Source: Rhizobiales bacterium 62-47
GTDB taxonomy: Bacteria > Pseudomonadota > Alphaproteobacteria > Rhizobiales > Xanthobacteraceae
Assembly (NCBI GenBank): GCA_001899255.1
Contig: MKVX01000013.1
Coordinates: forward strand, 310,001 to 374,000
Reading direction: 5' to 3'
DNA length: 64,000 bases
A program made the translations under genes and the position numbers. Each line of letters begins with the position of its first letter. The first letter of the stretch is position 1. The notes beneath the pieces were generated by a model that did no database searches, was not told the origin of the DNA, and saw only the letters and a list, made by a program, of their open reading frames with translations. Shown here piece after piece: positions 1 through 7,938 of this stretch.

Positions 1-2
1 CT

Positions 3-377
3 GCAACATTGGTCAACCTCGGTGCGGTGCAGGTCAGCGGCAAGGCCCATGCCGGCGTGGGTAACACGACGCCGACAGCGGTGGATTTCAGCTATGCCGA
101 CATCACCGCGCAGAGCAAGAAGACGGTGACGACCAGCAATCTCGCCCAGTCGCTGACGGGTAGTCTGCTGGGCGATCTCGCTTTGAATATCAAGGTCGGG
201 CCGCTGGGACTGCCGGTCCCCGGCCTTGGCACAACGGTGACGAGTATCATCGGCAGTGCCACCGGCTCGATCGATCAGGTGCTGGCGTCGTTGCTGGCGA
301 CGCTGGGCGTCGGCGTCGGGCAGGCGGATGTCTGGGTCTCCGGCGTACGCTGCGACCGCGCCGTACTGGTGAATTGA
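3..377 (+). CDS. TadG-like exported protein, C-terminal fragment (5' end outside window)
   Basis: The frame is open from the first bases of the window to a TGA at 375-377, so only the last 124 residues are visible. It is rich in Gly, Val, Leu and Thr, and ends in a short stretch with a single Cys (VSGVRCDRAVLVN). That tail resembles the end of the long TadG-like proteins found near tad pilus or exported-protein loci in rhizobia; this is recalled family similarity, not a search. No start codon, signal peptide or VWA-type domain can be seen because the N-terminus is missing. The partners that would confirm a tad locus lie outside the window. It could instead be another surface or exported protein. 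Confidence 0.5.
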   Translation, partial: ATLVNLGAVQVSGKAHAGVGNTTPTAVDFSYADITAQSKKTVTTSNLAQSLTGSLLGDLALNIKVGPLGLPVPGLGTTVTSIIGSATGSIDQVLASLLATLGVGVGQADVWVSGVRCDRAVLVN

Positions 378-419
378 AGCGTCCTCGCCTTGCGGAACGG
401 GGATGTTTCGAGCGCGGAC

Positions 420-455
420 CACCGGGTGAGGGGCGTGGCTGACCCTTACCCGGTG
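420..455. other. long hairpin between the TadG-like gene and hisS
   Basis: Positions 420-432 pair with 443-455 in a 13-bp stem with one G-T wobble and a 10-nt loop. It sits 42 bp after the stop of the upstream gene and 47 bp before the chosen hisS start. No clear T-run follows on the plus strand, so it is either an imperfect terminator of the upstream gene or a structure in the hisS leader. Confidence 0.4.
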
Positions 456-502
456 CGTTGCGCGTCTTGCCGCTTGGCGCGGCGGCTGATACCACCCGCC
501 GC

Positions 503-2047
503 ATGGCTGACAAATCCAAAAAACCGCAAAAACTGAAGGCTCGCCTGCCGCGCGGGCTGGTCGATCGCAACGCGTCGGAAATCGCCGCCACTCGCCGGAT
601 GACCGACGTCATCCGCGAGGTCTACGAGCGCTACGGCTTCGAGCCGGTGGAAACCCCGGCGATGGAGTTCACCGACGCGCTCGGCAAATTCCTGCCGGAT
701 CAGGACCGGCCCAACGAGGGCGTATTCTCGTTTCAGGACGACGACGAGCAGTGGATTTCACTGCGCTACGACTTGACCGCGCCGCTGGCGCGCTACGTCG
801 CGGAGAATTTCGACGCGCTGCCGAAACCGTATCGCAGCTATCGCGCCGGTTACGTCTATCGCAACGAGAAGCCGGGGCCGGGCCGCTTCCGCCAGTTCAT
901 GCAGTTCGATGCCGACACCGTCGGCAGCGCCTCGCCCGCCGCCGATGCCGAGATGTGCATGATGGCCGCCGACGCCATGGAAGCGCTCGGCATTCCGCGC
1001 GGCAGCTATGTGGTGAAGGTCAACAACCGCAAGGTGCTCGATGGCGTACTGGAAAGCATCGGGCTTGGCGGCGACGAGAACGCGGGCCGCAGGCTCACGG
1101 TGCTAAGGGCGATCGATAAGCTGGATAAGTTTCCGGTGGCAGAGATTGAGAAGCTGCTTGGCTCCGGACGTTGGGATGGCGGGGAAGAAGGAAAGGGAGA
1201 TTTCACCAAAGGTGCAGGTCTCGACGCTGTTGGAATTTCCCGCGTAATCAGTTTCGTTGGATCACCGGGTGAATCGTCATCTGCGAAAAGCATCATCAAT
1301 TCAAACGAGGTCACTGTCGCTAATTTCGAGACCGCCGTTAAAGGAAATGGATTGGGTGAGGCCGGTGTTGCTGAACTCACTCAGATGAAAGAGTTGGTAG
1401 CCGCTTCCGGTTACGATGACGGTCGAGTTGTTATCGATCCTTCCGTCGTGCGCGGGCTCGAATACTACACCGGTCCGGTCTACGAAGTTGAACTGCTGCT
1501 CGACACCAAGGACGAGAAGGGCCGCCCGGTGCGCTTCGGCTCGGTCGGTGGCGGCGGGCGCTATGACGGACTCGTCTCGCGCTTTCGCGGCGAGCCGGTA
1601 CCGGCAACCGGCTTCTCCATCGGCGTGTCGCGTCTGCAGGCGGCACTTACCATGCTCGGCAAGATCGACACCAAGCCGGAGTTCGGGCCGGTTGTCGTGA
1701 CGGTGTTCGACCGCGACCGTGTCGCCGACTATCAGAAGATGGTCGCCGAACTGCGCAACGCTAAAATCCGCGCCGAACTTTATCTCGGCAATCCGAAGAA
1801 CATGGGCAACCAGCTCAAATACGCCGACAAGCGCAACTCGCCTTGCGTCATCATTCAAGGCTCCGACGAGAAAGCGCGCGGCGAAGTGCAGATCAAGGAC
1901 CTGATCGAGGGTGCCAAGGCAGCGGCGGCGATTGCCTCCAACGCCGAGTGGCGCGAAACGCGGCCGGCGCAGTTCTCCTGTGCCGAAAGCGATATCGTTG
2001 CCAGGGTGCGCGATGTGCTGGCGCGCCACGATGTGAAGTGGGGGTAA
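503..2047 (+). CDS. hisS: histidyl-tRNA synthetase
   Basis: Charges tRNA-His with histidine in the cytoplasm (class II aminoacyl-tRNA synthetase, normally a homodimer). The 514-residue product shows class II motif 2 with GRFRQF near residue 127, the histidine-specific stretch [10 protein letters not shown] near residue 315, GRYDGL just after it, and motif 3 GFSIGVSRL near residue 370, followed by an anticodon-binding domain. I chose ATG 503 (MADKSKK) rather than the upstream in-frame TTG at 458, because the extra residues look like non-coding sequence. Bacterial HisRS is usually about 420-460 aa; the extra length is an insertion around residues 200-310, as in other rhizobial enzymes. Oddity: nucleotides about 1096-1443 have markedly more A/T at third positions than the rest of the gene (see findings). 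Confidence 0.95.
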   Translation: MADKSKKPQKLKARLPRGLVDRNASEIAATRRMTDVIREVYERYGFEPVETPAMEFTDALGKFLPDQDRPNEGVFSFQDDDEQWISLRYDLTAPLARYVAENFDALPKPYRSYRAGYVYRNEKPGPGRFRQFMQFDADTVGSASPAADAEMCMMAADAMEALGIPRGSYVVKVNNRKVLDGVLESIGLGGDENAGRRLTVLRAIDKLDKFPVAEIEKLLGSGRWDGGEEGKGDFTKGAGLDAVGISRVISFVGSPGESSSAKSIINSNEVTVANFETAVKGNGLGEAGVAELTQMKELVAASGYDDGRVVIDPSVVRGLEYYTGPVYEVELLLDTKDEKGRPVRFGSVGGGGRYDGLVSRFRGEPVPATGFSIGVSRLQAALTMLGKIDTKPEFGPVVVTVFDRDRVADYQKMVAELRNAKIRAELYLGNPKNMGNQLKYADKRNSPCVIIQGSDEKARGEVQIKDLIEGAKAAAAIASNAEWRETRPAQFSCAESDIVARVRDVLARHDVKWG

Positions 2048-2055
2048 TACAAGTT

Positions 2056-2157
2056 GTCATTCCGGGGCGCGAGCGTTTGCGAGCGAGCCCGGAATCCATA
2101 ACCACTACCGGGAGTATGGATTCCGGGCCTGCGCCAAGCGGCGCATCCCGGAATGAC
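2056..2157. repeat. palindromic intergenic repeat, family A
   Basis: The element begins GTCATTCCGG and ends CCGGAATGAC, with an inner pair GGAATCCATA / TATGGATTCC, so the whole 102 bp can fold back on itself. It fills most of the gap between hisS and the tautomerase gene. Repeats of this look are scattered through intergenic regions of Bradyrhizobium-like genomes. It may act as a transcript 3' structure. Confidence 0.7.
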
Positions 2158-2206
2158 GGAATTCAATGTTCGCGAGAAAATCCGAAACAAGCAAAGGGAG
2201 ACTCAA

Positions 2207-2410
2207 ATGCCTGAAATTACTGTGAGCATGGCCGCTGGCCGCACCGACGAACAGAAGGCCGGCATGATGCGCGATATCACCCAGGCGCTGGTGAAGAATC
2301 TCGGCGTCGATGCGGAAGCTGTCGTTATTCAGATCAACGAAGCGCCGCTCAGCCACAAGATGAAGGGCGGCAAGACCTTCGTCGAGCGCAAGGCTGCGCA
2401 GGGCAAGTAG
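2207..2410 (+). CDS. 4-oxalocrotonate tautomerase family protein
   Basis: A 67-residue member of the tautomerase superfamily, which interconverts enol and keto forms of 2-hydroxymuconate-like acids using an N-terminal proline. The product starts MPEITV, so removal of Met exposes the catalytic Pro1, and Arg11 of the family is present (GRTDEQK). Length fits the small 4-OT subunits that form hexamers. ATG 2207 is chosen because it gives Pro1 and is preceded by GGGAG at 2196-2200; longer in-frame starts would bury the proline. No aromatic-degradation genes lie next to it, so the physiological substrate is unknown. It is flanked on both sides by palindromic repeats. Confidence 0.85.
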   Translation: MPEITVSMAAGRTDEQKAGMMRDITQALVKNLGVDAEAVVIQINEAPLSHKMKGGKTFVERKAAQGK

Positions 2411-2442
2411 GTCTCTGCAAAGTCTTTCGATCGACGCGGAGC

Positions 2443-2560
2443 CGTCATCCTGAGGTGCGAGCCGACTTCGGCGAGCCTCGAAGGATGATGTGAGCTGTGA
2501 TCCTTCTCCACAACGCATCCTTCGAGACGCCGCGCAATTGCGCGGCTCCTCAGGGTGAGG
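2443..2560. repeat. palindromic intergenic repeat, family B
   Basis: Begins GTCATCCTGAGGTGCGAG and ends with the near-complementary CTCAGGGTGAG, with inner pairs around CCTCGAAGGATG / CATCCTTCGAGACG. It lies in the convergent gap between the tautomerase gene and the minus-strand thioesterase gene. A second copy of the family is at 18349-18447. Confidence 0.65.
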
Positions 2561-2587
2561 TTGTGCCGCATGGCGTAAACTTCGCGA

Positions 2588-3376
2588 TCAGAGAAACATC
2601 GCGACGTTCTGCCGGTTGGTCATCACCGGCTTGCCTGAGGTGTTCCACACCGTCATGGACTGACTTGAATAGCCGCCGGCGGCGGTATCGGCGGTGCTGT
2701 GGATCATCCACCAGCCGTTGTCGGTCTCGATGGTGTCGGTGAGCACGTCGATGCTCCACGTCATGGTGCTGATCGGGCCGACCTGCTTCACCATGGCGAG
2801 TGCGGCTGGCGGCGGAGCGTCGGCCAGCGCGAGCAAAGAGACCAGCGAAGGCTTCAGCCCCGGATCGCGATGACGTAACCACAGCGTCATCGTTGGGTCT
2901 TTGCCACCGCTGAAAGGGAAGTTGCCGCCAGCCTGCCGGCCATCGATGTGTTGCAGGAAACGCAGGAACGGCGGCGCCTGTTCGAAGAACGGGGGATATG
3001 TTTCGGGCGCTTGCGCCGGCTGTCGATCGTGCGCGGAGTAACTGAGCGTGGAGTTTCGCGCGGCACCGAAGCAGAAGGTTGCTCGTGTCGCGAGACCATC
3101 GTCGCCGTGCAGTTCGGTGCCGATGAACACGGTCGATTTGCCGCGTCGTAGCGTCGTTGCCGTAATGTGTAGTTGCCCGGTCGCCGGGCCGATGAATGCG
3201 AATTGCGCCGACCGCAATGGCGGCAGATCGGTAAATTCGCGTTGCGTGGCTTCAAGGCAGATCGCGCCAGCGAGTCCACCATAGATGGTGCGGCCCTGCA
3301 GCCAGTCGTCGCCGACGGATACCGTCCAGGCCGCGCGGTCACGGCGAATGCTGTGCATCAACTCGCTGAATTCCAT
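2588..3376 (-). CDS. thioesterase-like (double hotdog) protein, possible acyl-CoA thioesterase
   Basis: A 262-residue protein that looks like the thioesterase-like superfamily with two hotdog halves (acyl-CoA thioesterase II / 4HBT_3 type). Support comes from the N-terminal GRTIYGGLAGAICLEA stretch with the usual Gly-Gly helix cap, PLRSAQFAFIGP in the first half, and ALADAPPPAAL plus MTWSIDVLTDT in the second half, typical of the TesB-like pattern. The expected role is hydrolysis of an acyl-CoA thioester in the cytoplasm; the acyl group cannot be read from sequence. It is a single gene on the minus strand, facing away from the next small exported gene, with an AT-rich stretch (3422-3450) just upstream that could hold its promoter. 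Confidence 0.75.
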   Translation of the reverse strand: MEFSELMHSIRRDRAAWTVSVGDDWLQGRTIYGGLAGAICLEATQREFTDLPPLRSAQFAFIGPATGQLHITATTLRRGKSTVFIGTELHGDDGLATRATFCFGAARNSTLSYSAHDRQPAQAPETYPPFFEQAPPFLRFLQHIDGRQAGGNFPFSGGKDPTMTLWLRHRDPGLKPSLVSLLALADAPPPAALAMVKQVGPISTMTWSIDVLTDTIETDNGWWMIHSTADTAAGGYSSQSMTVWNTSGKPVMTNRQNVAMFL

Positions 3377-3531
3377 TATGTCTCGTCCTTCGTCCTACGA
3401 CGCCATCATCCGCCGCGCGGATTGAATTATCATCATCATATATAAAAATGCTGTGCTGGCCAGTGCTGCTGGTGTCGCTGCCGGCAAGGGAATAGCAGCT
3501 TGCCGACGTCACTGCTTCGGCAGCATCGACT
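3377..3531. other. intergenic region upstream of the thioesterase gene
   Basis: Together with the remnant at 3532-3705 this makes a gap of about 330 bp between confident genes. The part next to the thioesterase start contains an AT-rich run (3427-3448, ATCATCATCATATATAAAAA) unlike its surroundings, plausibly a promoter. I see no RNA gene here. Confidence 0.4.
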
Positions 3532-3705
3532 TCAGCTTTGCATCTCTTTGATGCTCATCTTGAAGCCGCCGGGCATCACCCTGTCGCCGGCTCTCTGGTC
3601 CGGCTTGCAAGAGCCGAGCCGCTTCGCCGCGATGGTTATCGCGGTATCGTGCGGTGCGCCCGCCGGGCCGCCCTCGTGATGCGAGGTCAGGTGACGACGA
3701 TCGGT
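3532..3705 (-). pseudogene. coding-like 57-codon stretch continuing in frame after the TGA of the 96-aa gene
   Basis: Directly after the TGA at 3706-3708 (minus strand) the same frame stays open for 57 codons to a TGA at 3532-3534. The codons nearly all end in G or C, as in real genes here, and encode a hydrophilic tail containing GSCKPDQRAGDRVMPGGFKM. There is no start codon with a ribosome site for this part alone. It may be the remnant 3' end of another small gene, or the former C-terminus of the upstream gene cut off by a stop. I do not recognise a family. Confidence 0.35.
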
Positions 3706-3996
3706 TCAGTAGCGGACGCGCAGCGGCCTTTCGCCGTGGCCATAAGGCACCCAACGGCAGGAGAACGAGATGTACCCGCCATAGGTGTTGTCGGACGCGA
3801 GGAATTTGACCACCTTGCCGTAGCGGGCGCAGTGGTCGATGGCCATGGCGCGCACGTCGGTCTGACTGACCAGATTTGAGGAGATGATGCCGCCGGTGTC
3901 GTTGCCCTTGAAGGGCGGCACCATGTCGGCGCGCGCCGCGCCACAAACCATCATTCCGCAGAGGGCAATCAGGGCAGCTTTGCCGGTCGTTCGCAT
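3706..3996 (-). CDS. small exported protein of unknown function
   Basis: A 96-residue protein with a clear Sec signal peptide (MRTTGKAALIALCGMMVCGAARA, cleavage near residue 23) followed by about 73 mature residues with two Cys (in DHCARYGK and FSCRW) that could form a disulfide. The segment FLASDNTYGGYISFSCRWVPYG suggests a small beta-rich periplasmic domain. I do not recognise a named family. It is divergent from another small exported gene at 4226. The frame continues past its stop with coding-like composition (3532-3705), so the annotated end may be a nonsense mutation. Confidence 0.6.
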   Translation of the reverse strand: MRTTGKAALIALCGMMVCGAARADMVPPFKGNDTGGIISSNLVSQTDVRAMAIDHCARYGKVVKFLASDNTYGGYISFSCRWVPYGHGERPLRVRY

Positions 3997-4225
3997 CGAA
4001 ATCTCCGTTGCCGCGTCGCATTAGCAGGCCGCGCGCGAGTGGGTCGTGACTGTCGAATCCGCTCGCCGAGTGTAGTGGGATGCGGCGCCGAGGGAAAGTC
4101 GAGGGAAAACCGGCTGGAGGTGGCCGGGTTCCGCGCCGGTGTGGCCCGGGCGCACTTGACCTCGCACGGGCTTCGCGGCACCGTTCCCGCCGCAAATCAG
4201 TCGCGGAACGCCCCAGGATCGCCTC

Positions 4226-4696
4226 ATGTCCCCTCTCGTCCGGTTTCTGAACAAGATCAGCCTTTGTGCCCTGTTGGGCGCCGTGCTGGCTATCGTGTCG
4301 CTGCCGCCGGTGGCGCAGGCCGCCAACCCGCTGGAAATGAATTTCGGACTGTTCGGGCCGCGTTACGACGGCGTGCTGCCAGCCTGCGAATGGGCCTTGC
4401 CGACGATCAGCTCGCAATTCGCCGAAAAAGAAGGCTCGTTCTGGAACTCGTCGCTGCAGATCACCGGCTATGACAGCGTTCGCGAGAACGCCTTCCGGCC
4501 CTGGACCTCGGACAATATTCCGCGCCGCTACTGCAGCGCCCGTGCCATGTTGAATGACGGCAAGCCGCGCACGGTGGAATATTCGATCATCGAGGATGGC
4601 GGCTTTGCGGGCTATGGCCCGGGCGTCGAATGGTGTGTGGTCGGCCTCGACCGCAACTGGGCGTTCAATCCGCGCTGCCGGGCGGCTCGCCGCTAG
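4226..4696 (+). CDS. conserved-looking exported protein of unknown function
   Basis: A 156-residue protein with a signal peptide (hydrophobic core CALLGAVLAIVSLP, likely cleavage after VAQAA near residue 33). The mature part has four Cys (in PACEWAL, RYCSARA, EWCVVGL, PRCRAAR), which fits a disulfide-bonded periplasmic protein, and aromatic-rich segments ending FNPRCRAARR. ATG 4226 gives the complete signal peptide. It precedes the RNase T2 gene by 67 bp on the same strand and could share its transcript. I do not recognise a family with a known function. Confidence 0.7.
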   Translation: MSPLVRFLNKISLCALLGAVLAIVSLPPVAQAANPLEMNFGLFGPRYDGVLPACEWALPTISSQFAEKEGSFWNSSLQITGYDSVRENAFRPWTSDNIPRRYCSARAMLNDGKPRTVEYSIIEDGGFAGYGPGVEWCVVGLDRNWAFNPRCRAARR

Positions 4697-4763
4697 CGCC
4701 TGCGTCTCGCCGCGCGGGTCGGCCCATCGCATCAGATTTTGACGGCCCGGGGCGGGGGATCAC

Positions 4764-5456
4764 ATGTTGCTGGCAATATGGCGGATGATGGCGCGGGCGG
4801 CGCTTGCGTCGGCATTGGTTGCGACGATCGCGGGATCGGCATCGGCGCAGGATCGGCGGCAAAGCGCGCCGGGGCAGTTCGACTTCTATGTGCTGTCGCT
4901 GTCGTGGTCCCCATCGTTCTGTGAAGCCGCGCGCGAGCGTGGCGGAATCACCCGGTCGCAACAGGTGCAATGCGGCGGCCGGCCTTACTCCTTTGTGGTG
5001 CATGGCTTGTGGCCGCAATACGAACGCGGCTTTCCGGATTATTGCGAGCGGCCCGCGCCGCGGCTCGCTCGTAACATCATGACGTCGATGCTCGATCTGA
5101 TGCCGGCGCCGGGGCTGATCTTCAACGAATGGGACAAGCACGGCACCTGCTCGGGTCTCGGCCCGCGCGGCTATTTCGAGGCCATTCGCAAGGCGCGCGC
5201 CGGGGTGAAAATCCCGCCGGAATTTCTCGAGCTTTCACAGCCCATGACGGTTACGCCGGCGGCCATCGAGGCTGCCTTCGTCAAGGTCAATCCGGGGTTG
5301 AGCCAGTCGGCCATCGCCGTCACCTGCGATCGTTCACGGCTGAGCGAGGTGCGGATCTGCATGACCAAGGATCTTCAGTTCCGGGCCTGCGAAGAGATCG
5401 ATCGCCGCGCCTGCCGGCGCGACACCGTCGTGATGCCGCCGATCCGCGGTGGCTAA
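4764..5456 (+). CDS. ribonuclease T2 family protein, exported
   Basis: A secreted or periplasmic acid-type endoribonuclease that cuts single-stranded RNA through 2',3'-cyclic phosphates. The 230-residue product has a signal peptide ending near SASA (residue 28), conserved region CAS1 with FVVHGLWPQ (His80) and CAS2 with EWDKHGTCS (Glu122, His126). These are the catalytic residues of the T2 family, so the enzyme looks intact. The many Cys residues fit disulfide bonding in the periplasm. ATG 4764 is used; the in-frame Met at residue 8 is an alternative that still keeps the signal peptide. It stands between a small exported gene and rlmJ. Confidence 0.92.
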   Translation: MLLAIWRMMARAALASALVATIAGSASAQDRRQSAPGQFDFYVLSLSWSPSFCEAARERGGITRSQQVQCGGRPYSFVVHGLWPQYERGFPDYCERPAPRLARNIMTSMLDLMPAPGLIFNEWDKHGTCSGLGPRGYFEAIRKARAGVKIPPEFLELSQPMTVTPAAIEAAFVKVNPGLSQSAIAVTCDRSRLSEVRICMTKDLQFRACEEIDRRACRRDTVVMPPIRGG

Positions 5457-5515
5457 ACAATATCCCGAAGCGGATGCTTTTGCGCATTGGCGCGGCGTAG
5501 CGTAGTGGTTTTACT

Positions 5516-6376
5516 ATGAACTATCGTCACGCCTTCCACGCCGGCAACTTCGCAGATGTCATCAAGCACATCGTGCTGGTCCGCATCCTGACCTATCTGC
5601 ACGAGAAGCCTTCGGCGTTCCGCGTCATCGACACTCATGCCGGGGCTGGTCTCTATGACCTGACCGGAGAGGAAGCGCAGCGCGGCGGCGAATGGCTGAC
5701 CGGCATCGCACGCATCCGGCAGGCGCGGTTTTCCGAGGCCGCCGCGCCGTTGCTGGCGCCTTACCTCGACATCGTCCGCGCGTTCAATCCGACACCGCAA
5801 TTGCAGGTCTATCCGGGATCGCCATTGATCGCGCGTGCGCTGCTGCGTCCGCAAGACCGTCTGGTCGCCTGCGAACTCGCGCCGGGACCGCGCAAGCAGT
5901 TGATTGCCGCGTTGCGACGCGACGAGCAGGCGCGTGTGGTCGATCTCGACGGCTGGACGGCGTTGCCGGCATTCGTGCCGCCGAACGAACGCCGCGGGCT
6001 GGTGCTGATCGATCCGCCCTTCGAGCAACCGGATGAATTCACCAGGCTCGCCGATGGTTTTGCCGGCGCCTATGCCAAATGGCCGACCGGCATCTATGTC
6101 ATGTGGTATCCGGTGAAAAGCCGTCGGGCGACCGATGCGCTGGCGCGGCGTGTTGCCGAGGTGTGCGGCGGGAAACGTGCTGAGAGCAATTGCCTGCGGC
6201 TCGAGTTCAGCGTTGCGCCGATCACCGAAGACGGTGGGCTGACTTCGGCGGGATTGTTGATCGTCAACCCGCCGTGGACGTTGGCCGGCGAACTGAAAAC
6301 CGTTCTGCCGGAATTGCAGAAGCCGCTCGGGCAAGGCGGTGCGGCGCGTTTCAGGCTGGAAATGGTGCGCAGCTGA
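5516..6376 (+). CDS. rlmJ: 23S rRNA (adenine(2030)-N(6))-methyltransferase
   Basis: Methylates A2030 of 23S rRNA with S-adenosylmethionine in the cytoplasm. The 286-residue length and the N-terminus MNYRHAFHAGNFADVIKH are typical of RlmJ; the SAM-binding stretch with DTHAGAGLYDL follows near residue 40, and the catalytic motif DPPFE is at residues 166-170. ATG 5516 gives exactly the canonical N-terminus. It is preceded by a 59-bp gap after the RNase T2 gene on the same strand. No oddities seen. Confidence 0.95.
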   Translation: MNYRHAFHAGNFADVIKHIVLVRILTYLHEKPSAFRVIDTHAGAGLYDLTGEEAQRGGEWLTGIARIRQARFSEAAAPLLAPYLDIVRAFNPTPQLQVYPGSPLIARALLRPQDRLVACELAPGPRKQLIAALRRDEQARVVDLDGWTALPAFVPPNERRGLVLIDPPFEQPDEFTRLADGFAGAYAKWPTGIYVMWYPVKSRRATDALARRVAEVCGGKRAESNCLRLEFSVAPITEDGGLTSAGLLIVNPPWTLAGELKTVLPELQKPLGQGGAARFRLEMVRS

Positions 6377-6686
6377 GCGCCAGGTTTCCGGATCGTGTCG
6401 GTGATCCTGTCATCCCGACCTTCGCCTGTTGGTGAGCCGGCAAGATGTGCGATTGGCACGATAGGGACCACTAGGCAGTTCGGCGGGAACCGTATTATGC
6501 TGCACGCTGCGACTGGCTTTACGTTCCGCTTCCGCAAATGGGGGCGGCGGAGTGACAAGGCCCTGAACATTTTCGGCGGAGGCAATTGCGCGATCCGCCC
6601 GAGGCCAGGCCTCCAACGCTGAAGATCCGGTCAAGCCGTTTCGTGATACGCGGCGGCGGAGCAGTGCGGGGAGAGGGAGTTTCCCG
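6377..6686. other. 310-bp intergenic region, probable cspA leader
   Basis: No coding frame with good codon use is seen on either strand. The last part must include the leader of the cold-shock gene, and the last bases before its ATG hold a strong purine block (GGGGAGAGGGAG at 6669-6680). I cannot identify a definite promoter. Confidence 0.4.
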
Positions 6687-6902
6687 ATGGCCATGACTGG
6701 AACGGTCAAGTTCTTCAATGGCGAACGTGGCTACGGTTTCATCAAGCCCGACGACGGTGGACGCGACGTCTTCGTTCACATCACCGCCGTGGAACGCGCA
6801 GGGTTGAAGGACCTGACCGAAGGCCAGCGCATCACCTTCGAAGTCGAACCGGACAAGAAGGGCAAGGGGCCGAAAGCGGTCAACCTGGTTTTGTCGCCAT
6901 AG
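6687..6902 (+). CDS. cspA: cold-shock domain protein
   Basis: A 71-residue single-domain OB-fold protein that binds single-stranded RNA or DNA and acts as an RNA chaperone. RNP1 is seen as RGYGFI (residues 14-19) and RNP2 as DVFVHI (27-32); the usual VKFFN start of the first strand is present. ATG 6687 is preceded by a strong ribosome site (GGGGAGAGGGAG). Several csp paralogues exist in such genomes, so the symbol is generic. A perfect hairpin terminator follows 56 bp downstream. Confidence 0.93.
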   Translation: MAMTGTVKFFNGERGYGFIKPDDGGRDVFVHITAVERAGLKDLTEGQRITFEVEPDKKGKGPKAVNLVLSP

Positions 6903-6955
6903 ATGGCCGGCGCCGTGCGCGGTGCGGATTTGCCTCGACGCTATCCTGGCCATGC

Positions 6956-6990
6956 AAAAATCCCGGCCACGAGGTGGCCGGGATTTGATT
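6956..6990. terminator. bidirectional hairpin terminator between cspA and the outer-membrane gene
   Basis: Perfect 13-bp stem (6958-6970 with 6974-6986) with a 3-nt loop, preceded by AAAAA and followed by TTTGATT, so U-tracts occur on both strands. It separates the convergent cspA and porin-like genes. Confidence 0.85.
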
Positions 6991-7022
6991 GATCACGAGG
7001 GGGGCAACTCGTTCGATCGCGA

Positions 7023-7652
7023 TCAGAAGTGATAGTTCACGCCGAGGCGGACGAGGCCGAACTGATAGCCATTCTGCACGCCGGTGATCGTGAAGTTGCT
7101 GCTCGACAGATCGACGTAGAGGTACTCGATCTTCGCCGTCCAGTTCTGTGTCAGGCCGAACTCGGCGCCGACGCCGACAGTCCATCCGGCTGTGCTGTGC
7201 GATTCCGACAGGCCGAACGTTTCGCCGCGGAGTTCGCCGAAGGCGAGGCCGCCGGTGCCGTAGAACATGACGTTGTTGACGGCGTAGCCGATGCGGCCAC
7301 GCACGCTGCCGAACCACGGGTTGGAGAATTTCCACGGCGCAAAGGTGTCGTCGGCGCCATTGGCCTGGATGTCACCCTCGATGCCGAATACCAGTGGGCC
7401 ATTCTGCCAGTTGTAGCCGGCCTGGATGCCGCCGGCGAAGCCTGATGGCCGCGTTGGGTTGTTGCTGACGTCGCCCCAGCCGTAGCCGAGATTGCCGCCG
7501 AGATAGGGGCCGGCCCAGCTATAGCCGTTGAGCGGTTGATTGACGGTGTAAGGGCCACGTGCGCCGTAGGACAGATCGGCTGCCTGTGCCGTGGTTGCCA
7601 GGCCTGCCGCCATGATCAGAGCCGTCGCGGCACCGCATGAAATCCTGGCCAT
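7023..7652 (-). CDS. outer membrane beta-barrel protein (Omp25/31-like)
   Basis: A 209-residue exported protein with a signal peptide (ISCGAATALIMAAGLATTAQA) and an eight-stranded barrel pattern: alternating aromatic/Gly strands such as WAGPYLGGNLGYGWG, GGIQAGYNWQNG and FGSVRGRIGYAVNNVMFYGTGGLAFG, and a last strand ending in Phe (LVRLGVNYHF), as needed for outer-membrane insertion. This is the opacity-type porin family common in rhizobia. I chose the ATG at 7652, which has GAGGAG about 10 nt upstream, over the longer frame from 7727. Its exact role (pore, adhesion or structure) cannot be read. It is divergent from uvrC. Confidence 0.88.
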   Translation of the reverse strand: MARISCGAATALIMAAGLATTAQAADLSYGARGPYTVNQPLNGYSWAGPYLGGNLGYGWGDVSNNPTRPSGFAGGIQAGYNWQNGPLVFGIEGDIQANGADDTFAPWKFSNPWFGSVRGRIGYAVNNVMFYGTGGLAFGELRGETFGLSESHSTAGWTVGVGAEFGLTQNWTAKIEYLYVDLSSSNFTITGVQNGYQFGLVRLGVNYHF

Positions 7653-7938
7653 CTTCGTACTCCTCATACTGATTGCCACTGCTTCCGAGACGGCTCGCGC
7701 GCGACCCGTACGGTTACGGAATTCCAAATCTGATGAGTAGGATTTATCGATAGTCTTACGTTAAGCGCTTCTTAATGCGCTGCGCCGGCGGGGGATCGTT
7801 GTTAAAAAAGTGTTACCTAGGCCGGCAGTCGGCGATCGGCTCGCGGGTGGCGGGTGCCGCTGCCGGGTGCAATGGCGCGGCGGTGCAGGACGCACCCGAC
7901 TGCTGGCGAGGGCTGCTTCGAACGCATAGTTTAGGCCG

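Noticed and set aside
503-2047. Whole hisS as a horizontally acquired gene
   Set aside because: The flanks of the gene have the same codon use as neighbouring genes; only the inner block differs, so I report a mosaic instead.
2056-2206. A small RNA gene between hisS and the tautomerase gene
   Set aside because: The structure is explained by the dispersed palindromic repeat, and no promoter or T-run was seen.
3706-3708. TGA as a recoded (selenocysteine) codon
   Set aside because: No SECIS-like hairpin was seen right after the codon and the window has no sel genes; a nonsense mutation or lost neighbouring gene is simpler.
3509-4732. 407-codon minus-strand frame spanning two exported genes
   Set aside because: The product is mostly Arg, Ala and Gly, without motifs; the two exported genes with signal peptides explain the region better.
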